Shown: positions 50,890-63,632 of the stretch, piece after piece
Numbering within the stretch: position 1 is the stretch's first letter
Layout: every line of letters starts with the position of its first letter
DNA from: Paragonimus westermani
Lineage: Eukaryota > Platyhelminthes > Trematoda > Plagiorchiida > Troglotrematidae
Assembly: GCA_008508345.1 (NCBI GenBank)
Contig: QNGE01000966.1
Coordinates: 26,063 to 90,062, forward strand
Direction: 5' to 3'
DNA: 64,000 nucleotides
Program-made: the position numbers and the translations under genes
Notes under the pieces: model-generated
What the model saw: the letters and a program-made list of their open reading frames with translations, nothing else
Database searches by the model: none
What the model was told of the DNA's origin: nothing

Positions 50890-53340
50890 ACACTTAAGGC
50901 ACATACGAAAGAACTGACAGTCCACCTGCCATCATTAGCCGGAGTCTTTGGATTCCGCTGCTTTCAATGTCACGCTGAAGTTACCTCTCAGCGTGGATTA
51001 TTGCAACATGGACGTCAAAAACACCTGTGGGAATATAAGGCGTACTGTTGACTGCGCTTTTTACCAGCGGGTTTTATTGGTCTTCGTTGGAGAATGCTAT
51101 GTTTATTCATTGTGCCAGTGACTTCTACACTTCTAGGTCTAGGCTAACATCTTTTTATTCAGCCTTTGCAAATCGTATAGTCAACAACTTCGCAAACGAA
51201 AATCAGTTAGTTGCCACGAGATTATCGCCAATGTTCGAAAGTCAATCACGAGTAACATGTGGCAGGATCACAGGATCACTTTTTTCACCATTTCCATACC
51301 TACTAGATCATCAAATTGATACACGTGAACTGGAGATTAATCCAACTAGTCAGTCATCAGTAGCATTTAGTGGACTATCCACAGAACTAGGGCTCGCCCA
51401 CATGAGACCAAGTATGCCTACCATATAAGGAGCAAACCTAGCTATCCGACGTCCAGGGCACCCATTTGAACTGTACCTCTCCTCATCAATTGCTGAAGTA
51501 GTGATGACTATCTTTCCTCCCGGCGTGCTACCGACTACGACGCTTTAAGGTACTGTCTCAGAAAATCCGAAGACTTCGACCCTGGATATCAACGACTTAC
51601 TTGTGGGTTGTTCGTTAGATCCATTAAATGACAAATCTGAACAGGTTACACTCATTAGAGTAGCCATCGATCGGCCCTTTGAACTTCGTGAGACTGAATT
51701 GTTTCAACCATTGTTCGCGGCCTTGACAACATCCTCGAATAACGACCACCGTGTGCGCACCTTGAAAAAGACCATCGACAAAACCTGTGGTAAAAAAACC
51801 TTTCCGCCACATGGAGACGATCAAGACAACACGATCACAACATCATAAGGATCACAAAACCTGTACAGGCGGAAAAAGAGGGACGTAACACCAAAGATAT
51901 TTGACGGTCGATGGAGAAACGCCCTTGATGACAATGAACACATGTTTTCAGGATTCGCTGACTACAGGAGTACGGTGCTTGATGGCCTGGAGGTCTGTGA
52001 CAACCGTCCTCTACGCAGTGTAACCCCAAGTGGTTGTAACATAGTCGCTGTTACCTCCGAAGCTGAAGTCATCCCAGCAACCCGTTCCTTGAAATGATCT
52101 GCGCCAGGAAATGATCGCCTCATGTTCACCGGGGTGGCTCATTTCAGAGTGAGATCAATGGCAGCGCTTTTTCACTTTGCTGCTGCCTCCTGGACGGCTT
52201 CGTTCACAAATGAAAACTGCTCGCACAACATTTTTATCTAAGATCTTCACCCTACCTACGCCATCTGATCTCCGTCCGACTTCTGTTTGTTCGGTGGTCA
52301 CAAGTTGTTTTAAAAAAATATAGCGTAATCGTTCAGCCCCTGTAGCCTCCTGTGGTCGACAGCAATTTGTCTCCCTACAATGATATGGAATATTTGAGAT
52401 GACCATTTGTCCATGGCATACTTCGACATTTTCATACAAAGCAACGCAGCCGGTTATTTGAAACCACTGATATGCCTAACGTTTTCGACCACATCCCATA
52501 ACTTTCAAAAAAGTGCAACTACTGTCCACGGTTCACCTATAAGCCTGGTGAATTTTATTTTAAATGTTAAGGGTTTTCCTCCAAAAAGAACTGTCTTTCA
52601 AGAAGACCTTCTGTCACTCCTGTTGGGTATAATGGCCTTGAGCGAACCTGCATCCTCCTATTTTGATTTTGCGCCAATTATGCGGAGTGGCCAATTGAAC
52701 CATCTGACAAATGTGGATGATATCACACCAAGAACTGCCTTGACAGAAACACTGGTAATCACATTAGAACATCTGCAAAACGGATTTGTTTGTAAATAGT
52801 TTGGCCGTGAAGCACTCGATGACCCAATGCGTGTAGAGAAAAGCTTATAAAAAGGTGTGTCATTATTCTTGAAGGCCTATCCTTGGATCAAAGTGAATCC
52901 ACCACAATATCTGCCTCCCTTACACACATAAACATAAGATACACCGTTCAACTTGAAGCAACTCATGCCAATAACTGCAATTGCCGACCTATCAAAAGTG
53001 GTACGCGAGTCGACGGCAACGCCCCTAAAACCGCAGCAATGAATCGGAATCTTGTGGGCATATTTTCTACAAAGATTAACCCGCCAACTGTGTCTCAGCA
53101 CTGTCGATAAAAGAAGTCTAACTCTTTAGATCGAGCCGTGAAGATGAATAGTAAGAAATCGCTGCGGTTGCCCAAAGACCAGTGCTACGCTAGAATTCTC
53201 TTCGACACTAATCCCAGCGGTCTCTGGCTACCCCATCTTCAAACTGTTGTGCCTCTAAATAGATTCCACATAAAGAAACGAGTCAAGGAACGGGGCTCCA
53301 AGCGATCCCCTCAGGTTCGTTGCTTCGCGGCTACTATCGG
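50890..53340 (+). mobile_element. R2-like non-LTR retrotransposon relic
   Basis: An N-terminal C2H2 zinc finger is intact at 50959-51024 (CFQC, twelve residues, then HGRQKH), in the position where R2-type proteins bind DNA. About 300 codons later come LYRRKKRDVTPKIFDG near 51.86 kb and SAPGNDRL near 52.10 kb, the start of RT. Then come the palm (PLICLTF near 52.47 kb and VFQEDLLSLLL for VRQGDPLSPLL near 52.60 kb), the catalytic NVDD at 52710-52721, and the thumb (PLKPQQ and YFLQRLTRQLCL near 53.06 kb). The SLRLPKDQ and GLWLPHLQTVVPLNR block at 53.16-53.27 kb is characteristic of R2. Several frameshifts and stops are present. The following nuclease domain is missing, replaced by unrelated Gypsy sequence. 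R2 normally sits in 28S rDNA, and no rDNA is visible here. Confidence 0.72.
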
Positions 53341-53655
53341 AAAAAGTAGTACTGCCGGAGCTGTGCTGCAGAGGGATGGGGTGGGACGACCCACTCAAAC
53401 CAGAAGATTGCCCAGGGTGAGGCGGCTGACTAAAACTTTCACCAGAAGATATGACATGGAACACAACACACTTAAATGGCACCCGTTCAGGATCGGAGAC
53501 CAAGTGAAAGTAAGAGACTACAGCAGACCAAAAGCATCCGGCCCCAGTGCGGGAAAATTTAGAAGGCGGTGGAATGGACCATTTACCATCACGAACTGCA
53601 AGAATACGAGCTGCCAAATCAAACAAGGTCCTCGTGGGCGGTGGATCAATGCTGC
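53341..53655 (+). mobile_element. Gypsy integrase C-terminal fragment
   Basis: The reading frame includes RLTKTFTRRYDMEHNTLKWH, then PFRIGDQVKVRDYSRPK, KFRRRWNGPFTITNCKN and RGRWINA. This is the small C-terminal domain of a Gypsy-type integrase, with the IGD-V-VR and RRW-GPF pattern. It is in the same frame as the end of the R2-like block, so an open frame from 53138 to 53749 runs across two unrelated elements and an N. The frame is a chimera, not a gene. Confidence 0.65.
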
Positions 53656-53656
53656 N
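53656..53656. other. single undetermined base (assembly gap)
   Basis: An N interrupts the sequence between the integrase tail and LTR-like sequence. The expected end of pol, polypurine tract and LTR start are all absent at this point, so the N probably replaces more than one base. Confidence 0.8.
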
Positions 53657-53698
53657 TTGGACAATAAAGATTGTGCTTCATTGGACGCCTTCTCGCTA
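53657..53698 (+). repeat. LTR fragment shared with the 15.6-kb LTR
   Basis: It matches the reverse complement of 15600-15641 at 40 of 42 positions, including an AATAAA poly(A) signal and most of the hairpin around it. Orientation agrees with the integrase fragment just upstream, so both belong to one plus-strand LTR element. Beyond 53698 the two copies diverge. Confidence 0.75.
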
Positions 53699-56642
53699 GC
53701 TTTTATTTGGCTTGCGTCGTACGAGACGGACCTGTGCTTTTCCGTCTGACTTATCAAGGTTATTTGTGAGAAGTAGCCTTGTGCACCGGCTGCGTAAGTT
53801 TGCTGTTGATACTGACGGCCACGAGTGGGGTATTTTACCGTCTGTTCTATACTTTTTATTAGCTATTCGATATCGTAAAACCTCTGATCAGTTATTGTTT
53901 TAAATGTGGTTAACGTCATTTGTCTACGCGTTGCGTCCCTGTTAAAGGATCTGGTTGAGCCTATCTCAAGATAGGAACGACTCCGTTAAAATCAACCTAG
54001 AATTGACCAGCTTTCATTTTTCGCTTTCTCCTTTTATCAAATAGTATGAATATCTGATGACTGGCTCTGATTGGCCTGAGCTGTTCAGTGACAACTACAC
54101 TAAACTTAGAGCTGCTTGGCGCCGTTTCCGTATTGTGACTCAGAATGGCGTTCACCGGTTTTCTGCATTAAAACATCCTCCAAATGAAATACGCTATGTT
54201 TGTTGACTCTGAAGCAACGAATTCAGTGTTGTCAAACACATTGGATTGACCGATGAATTGTCGTACATTTGAGTTATCTTGAATAGTCAAACTGTAGTGG
54301 GATGGTCTGTGGCTCGTATGCACCGTTCTTTCACGAGAATCTGCTGTGAGAACGCTGACTTCTGTAGCAGTATTGATGCAATCTTCAGTGAGAATCATGT
54401 GACCGGAAAGACCAACAGCGTTGGTCACTGTAACATGTTGGGAGGTCAGAACTCCTTACCCTTTGCGAAGTAATACCAGAGACCGGGGCAGAATCGAGCG
54501 CAGTCGCCGAAATGCAGGTTCCACCAGCACTAGCTGGAATTAGCACTTACTGCAGATGCTAGTCGATTTCGGGAACTCGAACAAGAGTTTCTTTCTATCA
54601 GGTACACCAGCTTAAGCGTTGCGCACTGAGATCCTGGGAAAACAGTGGGCTCGCTGACACGGATGGTTGAGATCCCACGTTTCTCTAGCGCTGACGCAAA
54701 TTCCTCCACGAATTTTTCCCTGCGTGTTTCTCAACGATTGGATGGCTTAAGGGTTGACGGTGAAGATAATCTTCATGAGGTATCAGCATATGGAGATAAG
54801 GACTTTGAGAACCACTGTTCTTCCAATGACTTCTCGAGTTGTATTGAACCATCCAAGCACAAAATGTAGCGGGAAATCTGTGGAGGCTACCACTCCCCTA
54901 ACTCAATCATTTTGAGCAAGTGGATAGTGCGCTTACGATCTGACGAAAAGATTAGCTCAACAACGAGACCACAGTCTACCCCTACTATTTAAATGAATCG
55001 GAAAGCTAAAAACGTTGTTTTTAGGGCCGGTTGGTGGCACCAAAAGTTTACTAACAGAAATGTCTGGTGAATTAAAAATCTGTTCCTGCCGTATGTTTTG
55101 AAATAACAAGAGTAACGGGGATTTAAATTATGCAACCAAAAGAAAACGAGACAATAATTAGTTCCATATAAACAAAATATATTTGTGAAGTCAACGGACT
55201 TGAAGATTTCAGTGTGTACGTGTAATAAATCAACAATTCCCGGACACAAAATAAACCGGATGAAAGTGAAATATGAAGGAACAAGGTAAGTAACGCGTCA
55301 ATCTTGGGCATCTGCGGACTCATCCAAACAAGCTCAATCTCCCCTCATCGTCTACCGCCATGTTATTTACTGAGTATTCCCATTTTTGACGTAGCGGGCC
55401 TCTACTGAATTCTTATGCTATCGAGCAACCGATGCCACTTCAAAGAAATGGTCACATGGATGAGTTTATAATTACTAAGACATCAAGGTGGAAAAATAAT
55501 ACAAACTTAACGTAAGAAAAAAAATCGACGATGTATCTAAAAAATTTGAAAGCTTCAAATTCAGTTACACACTTGAGCAAGGTCAGGTACAACGAGACGC
55601 TCAATAGTGAGTCTTTAAAGCGCAAGCAATATTAAGAGTACAGACACCTGAGGTTTCAGCAAATGAGACCTGAGAGCGGATTAACTGTGCGGGAACAAGT
55701 CTCCGCAAGTGAGCGATATCAAGTTATAGTAACATTGAAATTAGTGTTCTTCGTGCGAACAAATCGTCGCACACGACTCGAATTTAGGACGAATAATGAC
55801 TAACAGAAGGGGAATAAGGGAATGCAGGCAGTGTGGTCACCAACTTTTGATCGTGCAAACGACCGTCGTCAGATGTTGAACACCGCTAGCCACTTCAACA
55901 CAAAGCGCAATGTGCAAAAGTTACAACAGGTCTCGCGAAATGTTTTGCGGAAACCATACGCGACGATAACTAGGGGCAAACGATTCAGCATACGATAGCG
56001 CGATCAAGCCGTAAGTGCATAATTTGTTAGCGGTACTTATAAGGCGAAAAGGTTACGAAAACAGATGCGATCGCATTTACTGTGCCGACGGCGAGTAAGC
56101 GTTCGTAAGATCCTATACACAACGTGAACTAGTAATCTTGATAGTAAGTTACGTATCGTGGGGTAGACATTGTTGCTTGTGCTGAGTAGTTGCAGACTGT
56201 CGTGTGTCTGACATAAAGTTGGCGACCATGCTATCTGTCTTTCCTCATCCCCTTCTTATTGGTTGTTCTCCTTACGCTCGAAATCTTGGTAGTAATTGGG
56301 AGCTTTCCTTACAAAACCTGACAGAGTTAGTCGAATTACGCTTTAAACAAAGTATTCTGTTTATGAACGTTAATTTTGACACATTAGTTAGGATTCATAT
56401 CGTTTACCTGTCGAATTGTGTTCTCGCATAGATTGTCAGTATTTCCCACTGTTGAGTCTTTGTTCGTGTGTAACGTAGCTTAACTTACGTCACAATACTC
56501 CGTCACTATGTGACTTGTGTTTGATTCTGTTCATGCGCATCGTTGGTCTTGGACCTCAGTGAATTTAAGATAGAAGTTTTTCGTTACTTCCGTCCGCGTG
56601 GTCTTTTGATATTTTCTCTGTGCCCTATCTCTTTGTTATTAG
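53699..56642. other. interval without a recognised gene
   Basis: It starts with unclassified LTR-flanking DNA. Frames of 60-86 codons near 53.7, 54.2-54.9 and 55.0-55.3 kb have no known motif. From 55.6 to 56.1 kb CpG dinucleotides are noticeably more frequent than in neighbouring DNA, without an obvious gene. Confidence 0.4.
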
Positions 56643-56833
56643 GAAACTCGCCTTTTACGACCGCCGTTTTCAGTCCCGAGTAGGCTGCTTAGCGGAATTT
56701 GTAGACGCCCGCTGCATCACAAACAAGAATACTCTGGATCCAGCCTACCAACAGACTTTGCGAGTAGACTGAGTGGAGCACGAGGAATCGCCAGGTATCA
56801 GGGATTACAGCGTTTGTTAACCCCATTTTTGAG
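56643..56833 (+). other. possible exon of unknown gene
   Basis: A long pyrimidine tract (TTTTCTCTGTGCCCTATCTC) and TTATTAG at 56636-56642 make a strong acceptor. The next 191 bases are open in one frame (starting GAA, reading ETRLLRPPFSVPSRLLSG) up to GAG-GTGATC at 56831-56839, a weak donor. A second frame is also open for the first 40 codons and then ends in a TGA, with a reading KLAFYDRRFQSRVGCLAEFV that looks more protein-like and would make it a terminal exon. No homologue is recognised. Confidence 0.25.
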
Positions 56834-59800
56834 GTGATCAAACACATCTTCTAATGGTCAAGTATTGATAGGGTTAGAAATTAGCAATCACTGGGAGTTG
56901 GGATTTAAGTCTTCATTTGGTGAAAACATGAGCCAGCAGTCTTCACATTTACCGTTATCCCCAATGTGCTATGGTACGTTACTGCTGAAATAGTGTAAGG
57001 CAGTTTAGAAGAAAATGACTACGGTCAGATTTTGGAGTTTAGAATGATTCAGTCACCTTCGTATGAGTTAAAAGCTGATAGAACATGGACGAAACGGTCT
57101 TTGAGATTCAAGTTTTCATGTCGTTTCTGAAAAGACAATGAAAGCACCAGTACGTTTGTATATGGTTTACGCTGGATAGACAATTATTAGTTACCGAATG
57201 ATGCTAGAAGTTAATATACTTAATTATACCAGTTTTTGTGCACAAGCTCAGAAAAGAAATGTGTGACGTAAAAGTTGTAAGTGTTAGTAAACTAATGCAC
57301 ACTTTTCAACTGTAGACAATTGAGAAAAGATACGGTAAACGTTAGTCGACGATGCTATTTCATGCATTCTTCTAGAGCACTGCAACTGCTGTGTTCTACC
57401 TTTAATCTCACAGAATGGAGGACGCAGTACGAATCTAATATAGATGAGGAGGCTGAAAACCTTACAGTATATGTTTAACAGTTCAGTATGCTAGTATTCT
57501 TGTTGAGGTACACTGTCAACGTGATACAGTCGTAAAGTCCTATTTTGTCCGAAAAATTAAGTATCCTCATAATAGGGGAACATATACCTCACCTTGAAAG
57601 TTGCAACCAGCACATTCACAAAACGTGATAAGGTGAGTTGGCGCCTATGACGGATTGTTCTAACAAGAATGATGAGGAATATGCCCACCACAGAACTGAT
57701 ACCTACAACACTTGCTCGACGTATTCTAATTTCCTTATTGAAACTGTTTACATACAACCGGCAAACAGATATACATTGCTAAAATTTAAAATTTAAAATT
57801 TTCAAAAACAGTTATAAACAAGGGTTGGCGCCAAAATGGCCGTTTCCCCTTGAAAAATTGGTTCGAAACCCAATATCTGCCCAAACTATGTATTCCTGCT
57901 CAATCACTTTTCTCTGGTACACGCTGTCCCACTGACACGTTTTTGCACCGTTAATTGGCGTCTCGTTGCATGAATGGCTATTCCTCAGTCTTCCAAATTT
58001 TATAGATGGAATAACGGTGTCTACTTCAATTTTCGTTGTGTTAATTTTTCACTACTTTTTTTTCAAATTTACAAACTGCTCTGCGTAACTGTAATTTTTG
58101 GATCGAAATCGGTAATTCAGCGGGTCGAGAATTTGGTGAAGCCTTGCTGCACTTCGGACGCGATTTTCTGATGTCCAGCATGTCGATAAAAGTAGCAATT
58201 AGACTTAACATAGCTGGACGTTTGTGTTGGACTCCGGCAATGGCAGTACTGACACAATAGATGTTGAATCTCTGAAAAGCTTAGTTTAGACCGATACCGT
58301 ATTGAAGCCAGATTTCGCAATCGCCTTCTCCGTATCCGTTTCGAGATTAGAGTATGGTCCTTACCGTCAGATTTTTGATGAGGGTTGTAATAGATTTTCA
58401 CTTCATGCGTCATTGTTTAAATTGAAATCCGTAACGAACTGTTCAACAATTACCACCGGTCTAATTTAGTACTGACAGCATTAACCAGAAAAAGGGGTAA
58501 AGCGCGAAATAGCAGCAACCTAATCCGTGCGGAAGAGAAAGTTACGCGGAAAAGCACCTGAAAATGTGCAGGCAGAACTACGCTGAAGATTGGAGTAATA
58601 ATGACTTCCTGAGAAAGAACAAGTATTCAGTGCACTCAACCATGATGCGTTATATTTCAACAGTCCCTCCTACAACAGGCATACGTAGAAACATGAACAG
58701 AATAGAGAGAAACCGAAAACCAGGGTTGTAAGTTTGATGTTCAAAAAAACCAAAGTGCGAATCAGACGCTGGCTCAGCTGCAGACGACCGTCTGAGTTTT
58801 GCACAAACAGCCCAAATGAAACTGAAGTCACGCGAGCATTCCTTATCACGGGCAAAAGATACTGCAGCCACACCATATCACACGCAAGCCTAAACCAATT
58901 CTGACAAACAACCTTTGTGCACCTGAACCACTCAAATACTTTAACTTTCACCTGGTTTGTACCTGGCCTAAGAGAACAGCAAACCCCAACAGGCACATTT
59001 TTTCCACCGATCACGTGTTAGGAATTCAAACAAGCGTCAAGATGACTGAGTACCGTCTTCAGTTGTAACGACTGAAACATGTTTATCCAAAAGAATACAG
59101 CCCGCTAAAATGCTACTGTACCTACATGAGCGTACTAGCTTGGATGATAGTAAGTGCTAAATAATTTGTCTTCAAAATAAAACATAAATGTGTGCGGGGG
59201 TTGTAAAAACAAGTAGATCACTTTTCAAGAATTTTGGAGTTATACCGATGTCCAAAATGATCACATTACAGAACTTACTGATACGTTTTCAGATAATGCA
59301 TCACATACAAAGATGATGAATCCGGTCGACTTCAGTTAAATCGGATCTTAAGTAGTAAACTGAAGTTTAAGGATGCATTACAAATAGAATAAGCAAAATA
59401 CTATGAAACGAATTCGAAGAAGGATTCGGAGGTATTTCAGAAAAGTGAGCTCGTGAATTACGCCACTTTAAACGTTAATGCCTAAACTTTGATGCGAATG
59501 GGATAATTTTAAACAATACTCAATCTACTCCGACCACTTGCCTATGTATGTGGCATTTTAAAATGGATCTTTGTTACTTCAAATGTACTAAAGTATTTGT
59601 TCACATGTCAATATATCCGGGTATTTAAGCACTTGAAGACATCAACCGCAACAGTCAACACAACACTGTAGTAGTGTAGTTTGTAAGTGGTGAGGCCAAT
59701 GGCCAGACAAATTGACTCTCACATGTTACACTTTAGGGGTAAAAACATGTATTCCTCTTCAGAGGCAACATAAAATGTTAGTAAATCTTCATTTCGTTTC

Positions 59801-60727
59801 ATTTTTTGTCATACATGGTATTTCTAGTATTCAGTTCTTAACATAGTATTTATCAAAATACTTGCAATGAACCTGGCCTGCGATGGCACTCCTATTACGC
59901 AGGCACATTTCTGGGGAGTTGAGGTAGTAGTGTGGATCATCTGGCAATCTAACACAGACCATTGATTTGAGACAGAATGTTTGACCTCGAGAACTCAACG
60001 GTACGTAAACCTTGTCAAGTGTCCTGGATATATAGAAACGGACAACTGGTTACCGTCCACAAAAGGTTTAACCTTGAACTTTGGCTGCTGCAGGAAACCT
60101 CTGGTGGAACAATCTCTACTTTCATACAGGATCGTTACCCATATCCCAAGCAGGTGTACCGAAGACGCTCAGCGGTTTGGAGAGGAAGTGTGTTCGTAAT
60201 CTACTAAACACCTACTCAAAGTTCTGTAGTCACTACTTATGTGGATGAGCATATCGAACGCGGTGAGGTCTGTTGATTAAAAACAGAATTTAAGTAACCA
60301 TCATTCCTCCTCTGTGAGTATTAATAGCATGCTTCTTCATGTTGGTTAGGTAATACAACTACACACGATGAATTGCGAGCAACCGATAAAGTAAATCAGT
60401 TCAGACCTTTGAATGAGACAAGAACGCTGACCCTTTTCAGCAGGCAAGTTGACTGAAAGTCTCGTACATTCCAATGTTAAACATTCAGAAAATGCCGTCT
60501 CTGGTCTCAGTCAATTCACGGCTTCTGCTTATCAGCCTTCATTCATGTGAGCCTCAGTTATACTTGCCTTGAGCCTGTTCTTATCTTTGGTTCGAAGCTG
60601 GTGGACCGGTTCTGGAGTTGATAATTTCTGCTCATTTACCATGATGATTTGTTAGCATTCATCGTAGTTTAGCACTGCAACATCATGGAAATCCATTTTA
60701 ACTGCCCTTGTTCCTAGTTCGTGTTAG
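56834..60727. other. interval without a recognised gene
   Basis: AT-rich. It holds AAAATTTAAAATTTAAAATT near 57.78 kb and an isolated box B-like palindrome TTGGTTCGAAACCCAA near 57.86 kb without a box A. Frames up to 114 codons near 58.1-59.0 kb on the minus strand and about 75 codons at 59.98-60.21 kb match nothing recognised. Confidence 0.45.
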
Positions 60728-60985
60728 GTTGCTCCATTGGATGGTATAGTTAGTGGAAGTTCGGCAGTCATGCATCCATCATTATTTACGTTCTGGCAAG
60801 AATACCGCGCGAAACAGACTATACGGGATTCAGTATCCTGTAAAACATCTACGATTAACGACCGCAGTTTTGAAACACGACTATCACGTAGCTGGAACCG
60901 TGGCAGTTTGGTCGATCGACATTGGTTTGGTTTCGCTGGGCAACCGCAAAGCCCGAACAAAACGCTTCTTAGCGAGCAGTGGTGA
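60728..60985 (+). other. possible terminal exon of unknown gene
   Basis: CTTGTTCCTAGTTCGTGTTAG ends at 60727 and resembles a 3' splice site. The frame beginning at the next base (GTTGCTCCATTGGATGGT) is open for 85 codons to a TGA at 60983-60985. The reading includes HPSLFTFWQEYRAK and SRSWNRGSLVDRHWFGFAG. The same stretch is open in two other frames, and no homologue is recognised, so this is tentative. Confidence 0.22.
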
Positions 60986-63616
60986 AGTATTCAGCCGAAT
61001 TCCGATTGTGGCCAAAGTTCAACATCACGCGCCTACCGACTGACTGTCCTTGACTCAGTAAACCGGATGAAAATAAAAGACCGTGTTGATCGCATAGGGT
61101 GACTCAAAAAGATGCAACGCAACTGTGCTGGCAAATTTGTATTAAATTTACTATTGAATCAGGCTGGCTACTGCGTGCCGATATGTTCAGATAAGTTTCT
61201 GGTTGCGCGACCCATGTAGTTAGTTCCACAGAAGCAAGTAAATGCATATACACAGAATGAGGCTGCAGAACCAGACACATTCGGGTTTAACCACAAAAAC
61301 AAAACTAGAGTAGAAGTTTAGCAGGCGCGCAATTTGACAACACAGAAGGTTCTGTTGACAACGGCTTGGACCCATCTAGTTGTTGTTTCAACAAGCGTGT
61401 CACCTCTAGCGACGTTCTGTGGTCATGTCTACAGATGGCTCCGGCTAAACCCCCTGCTTTCTTCGAAGGAACAATAATTTGTAGGGAATTTTATCCTTTA
61501 CACATATCCCCTTGGCTCCCTAAGTCGGAAATTTTATGAGATTTCTACACCTCAACTTTTACCTTCGTAGCGGTCCAACTGAAAGGATTACTGCATCCCC
61601 CTGTGACCTACACACTTAGTCTGTCTGCGTTAGCCATCTTACAATCCGCACGGATCGAACAGGCTCTGTGGTAAACAGAGGGTCGTTAAGTGTAAGCGCA
61701 CAATATCTGTCATTTCTTAAAACTAATAAATTCGTGTGAATACCGCATATTCAGCTATCAATAGGTTAGTGCGTTAACTCTGCTGAAGTTTAGTCATAAA
61801 TCATGAAGTTTGCAATTGTCAGTGATCAAACAGACAAATCAATGTGCAATTCCACTTCCATTTTCAATGTGTCTTGAGGAAATAATTGTCATTATTTTGT
61901 ATAAAATTTGTATGCTGGAGTTAACCGTTTACCGGAAACTACGACAGACGGTGCTCAATGCGAAAGTGGGTACGACCACCGTTGATTTATGGTTAACACC
62001 ATGCAATTTTGTTGATAGATATTATTGAACACTTGTTTACTGGTATTAATTGCATGTTATGCTTCCCACGCTATTTCCCAAATGTTGCTTTCAATCAACG
62101 ACACAGAACGCCGAAAAATTCTGGAGTGCCCCAGTGAGCAGTAACTTTACACAACGATTTTGGGATTCCGCAGTAATTGACCTACCGTTTGATGTAAATG
62201 AGTGTAGACACACGTATTCCCCATCTAAAGTGTACTGACAACTATCCTTGCGGTAAAAACGACCCGTCAGTGTGTGGGCGAAAGCTATGGAAACTAGTGT
62301 TACACAAATCGTTTTGGTGTACTTTTGCTGGGTTAGATGCTTCGAAATATTTCTCCCCGGCCGCTCCTGGTAGGGTCAGTCACAGTTACCTTGATGGCTC
62401 TGTGCAAGGCAGATACACAATGTATTGCAAATCTGACACATTCGTTCACACTGACTCCTGTTACATCTATTTACATTAATATCTCGGGTCCTTTTAAAAA
62501 GTTGGGTGTGCCTATTGGACTGCCCATTGTGCAAATTCCTGTGCAGTTGCTCACTGAACCCTGTCTTACTGATCGTTACTTTGATTCTAACCTGGACGTT
62601 AAAGATGCGCTGCATTGTTACGCATATGAAATGGATTGTTAATACGATGGAGTGATTGTCTACATTCGCATTTCGTTGCGGACTTTCCGGTACAATAATC
62701 CTATACTCCTTACTATCTGCGAAACAGCCTGGTGCCTAATTCACTCACCTGAGTTGGGTTGTTTGCATGTGGGAGTAATCTACTACCACACACCTTCAAG
62801 CCAAAGTACAGAAAAAATACACTATGATTGAACAGATCGTTACTTCACTGTGCTCCTCCCACTGGGCGGCATCGACCTTCCAGAAGTAGGTTTTCCAGGT
62901 CCTTTCTTACATCGGGCCTTCAGGCTATATGCCGGCACGATTCTCTTCTGCCGAAAAATCTTCCGGCGTTAATCAGTATAAATAATTTTCGTGTTTTCAA
63001 TATATCCAAAGGCTTTGGCGTTTAGAATGAGGCCCTAATGAGAGACATCCTCGGCAGGCTCGCTTTGCTGGGCTTAAGCAATCATACAGTCGTTTCGTTT
63101 GAGTTCGTTTGTAACAACAAATTTATCAGCGTGACTAACCAGGACCGCTGAGGCATTCGCTAATTCACTATGTTCATATTTACCCTCACGAACATGGGAT
63201 GGTAACACTCCATTTTACTCGATTGTAGAAATGTGCATGGAGGTCATTGCTTTTCTATACACAGATCTAAATGAATCTACACCATTTGGGGCACATCCGC
63301 CTCGTCCTAACTTAACGCTAGTCCTGAAGAAAAGACGTGCGCATACATGTCACACCCTACCTTGGCTACGGTAAGGCTGGATAAATTATTCACGTGATAA
63401 CTTCTCCTGGTTTATCCGCAAACACTGTCTTCATTAGTACCATTTGCTTACTAGCCACTTCAATGTTCATCCGAACAGTCTATTTGGACTCATACCGACT
63501 TCTCCTAAGCCTAAAATGGGTGTCACTCAAACCCTGGATGCGAAGTGATCCACAAACTAATGCAAATTCGAGACCGTTAAGCGAATTCCTACGACACTAG
63601 TTTGCTAAGCATATCG

Positions 63617-63632
63617 CTCTCTCTCTCTCTCT
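63617..63632 (+). repeat. (CT)n microsatellite
   Basis: Eight CT units in a row inside AT-rich non-coding sequence. Confidence 0.9.

Noticed and set aside
57855..57875. Box B-like palindrome as a tRNA or SINE
   Set aside because: There is no box A at the right distance and no match to the SINE copies in the window.
58117..59014. Minus-strand frames up to 114 codons
   Set aside because: No recognisable family and no exon signals at their borders.
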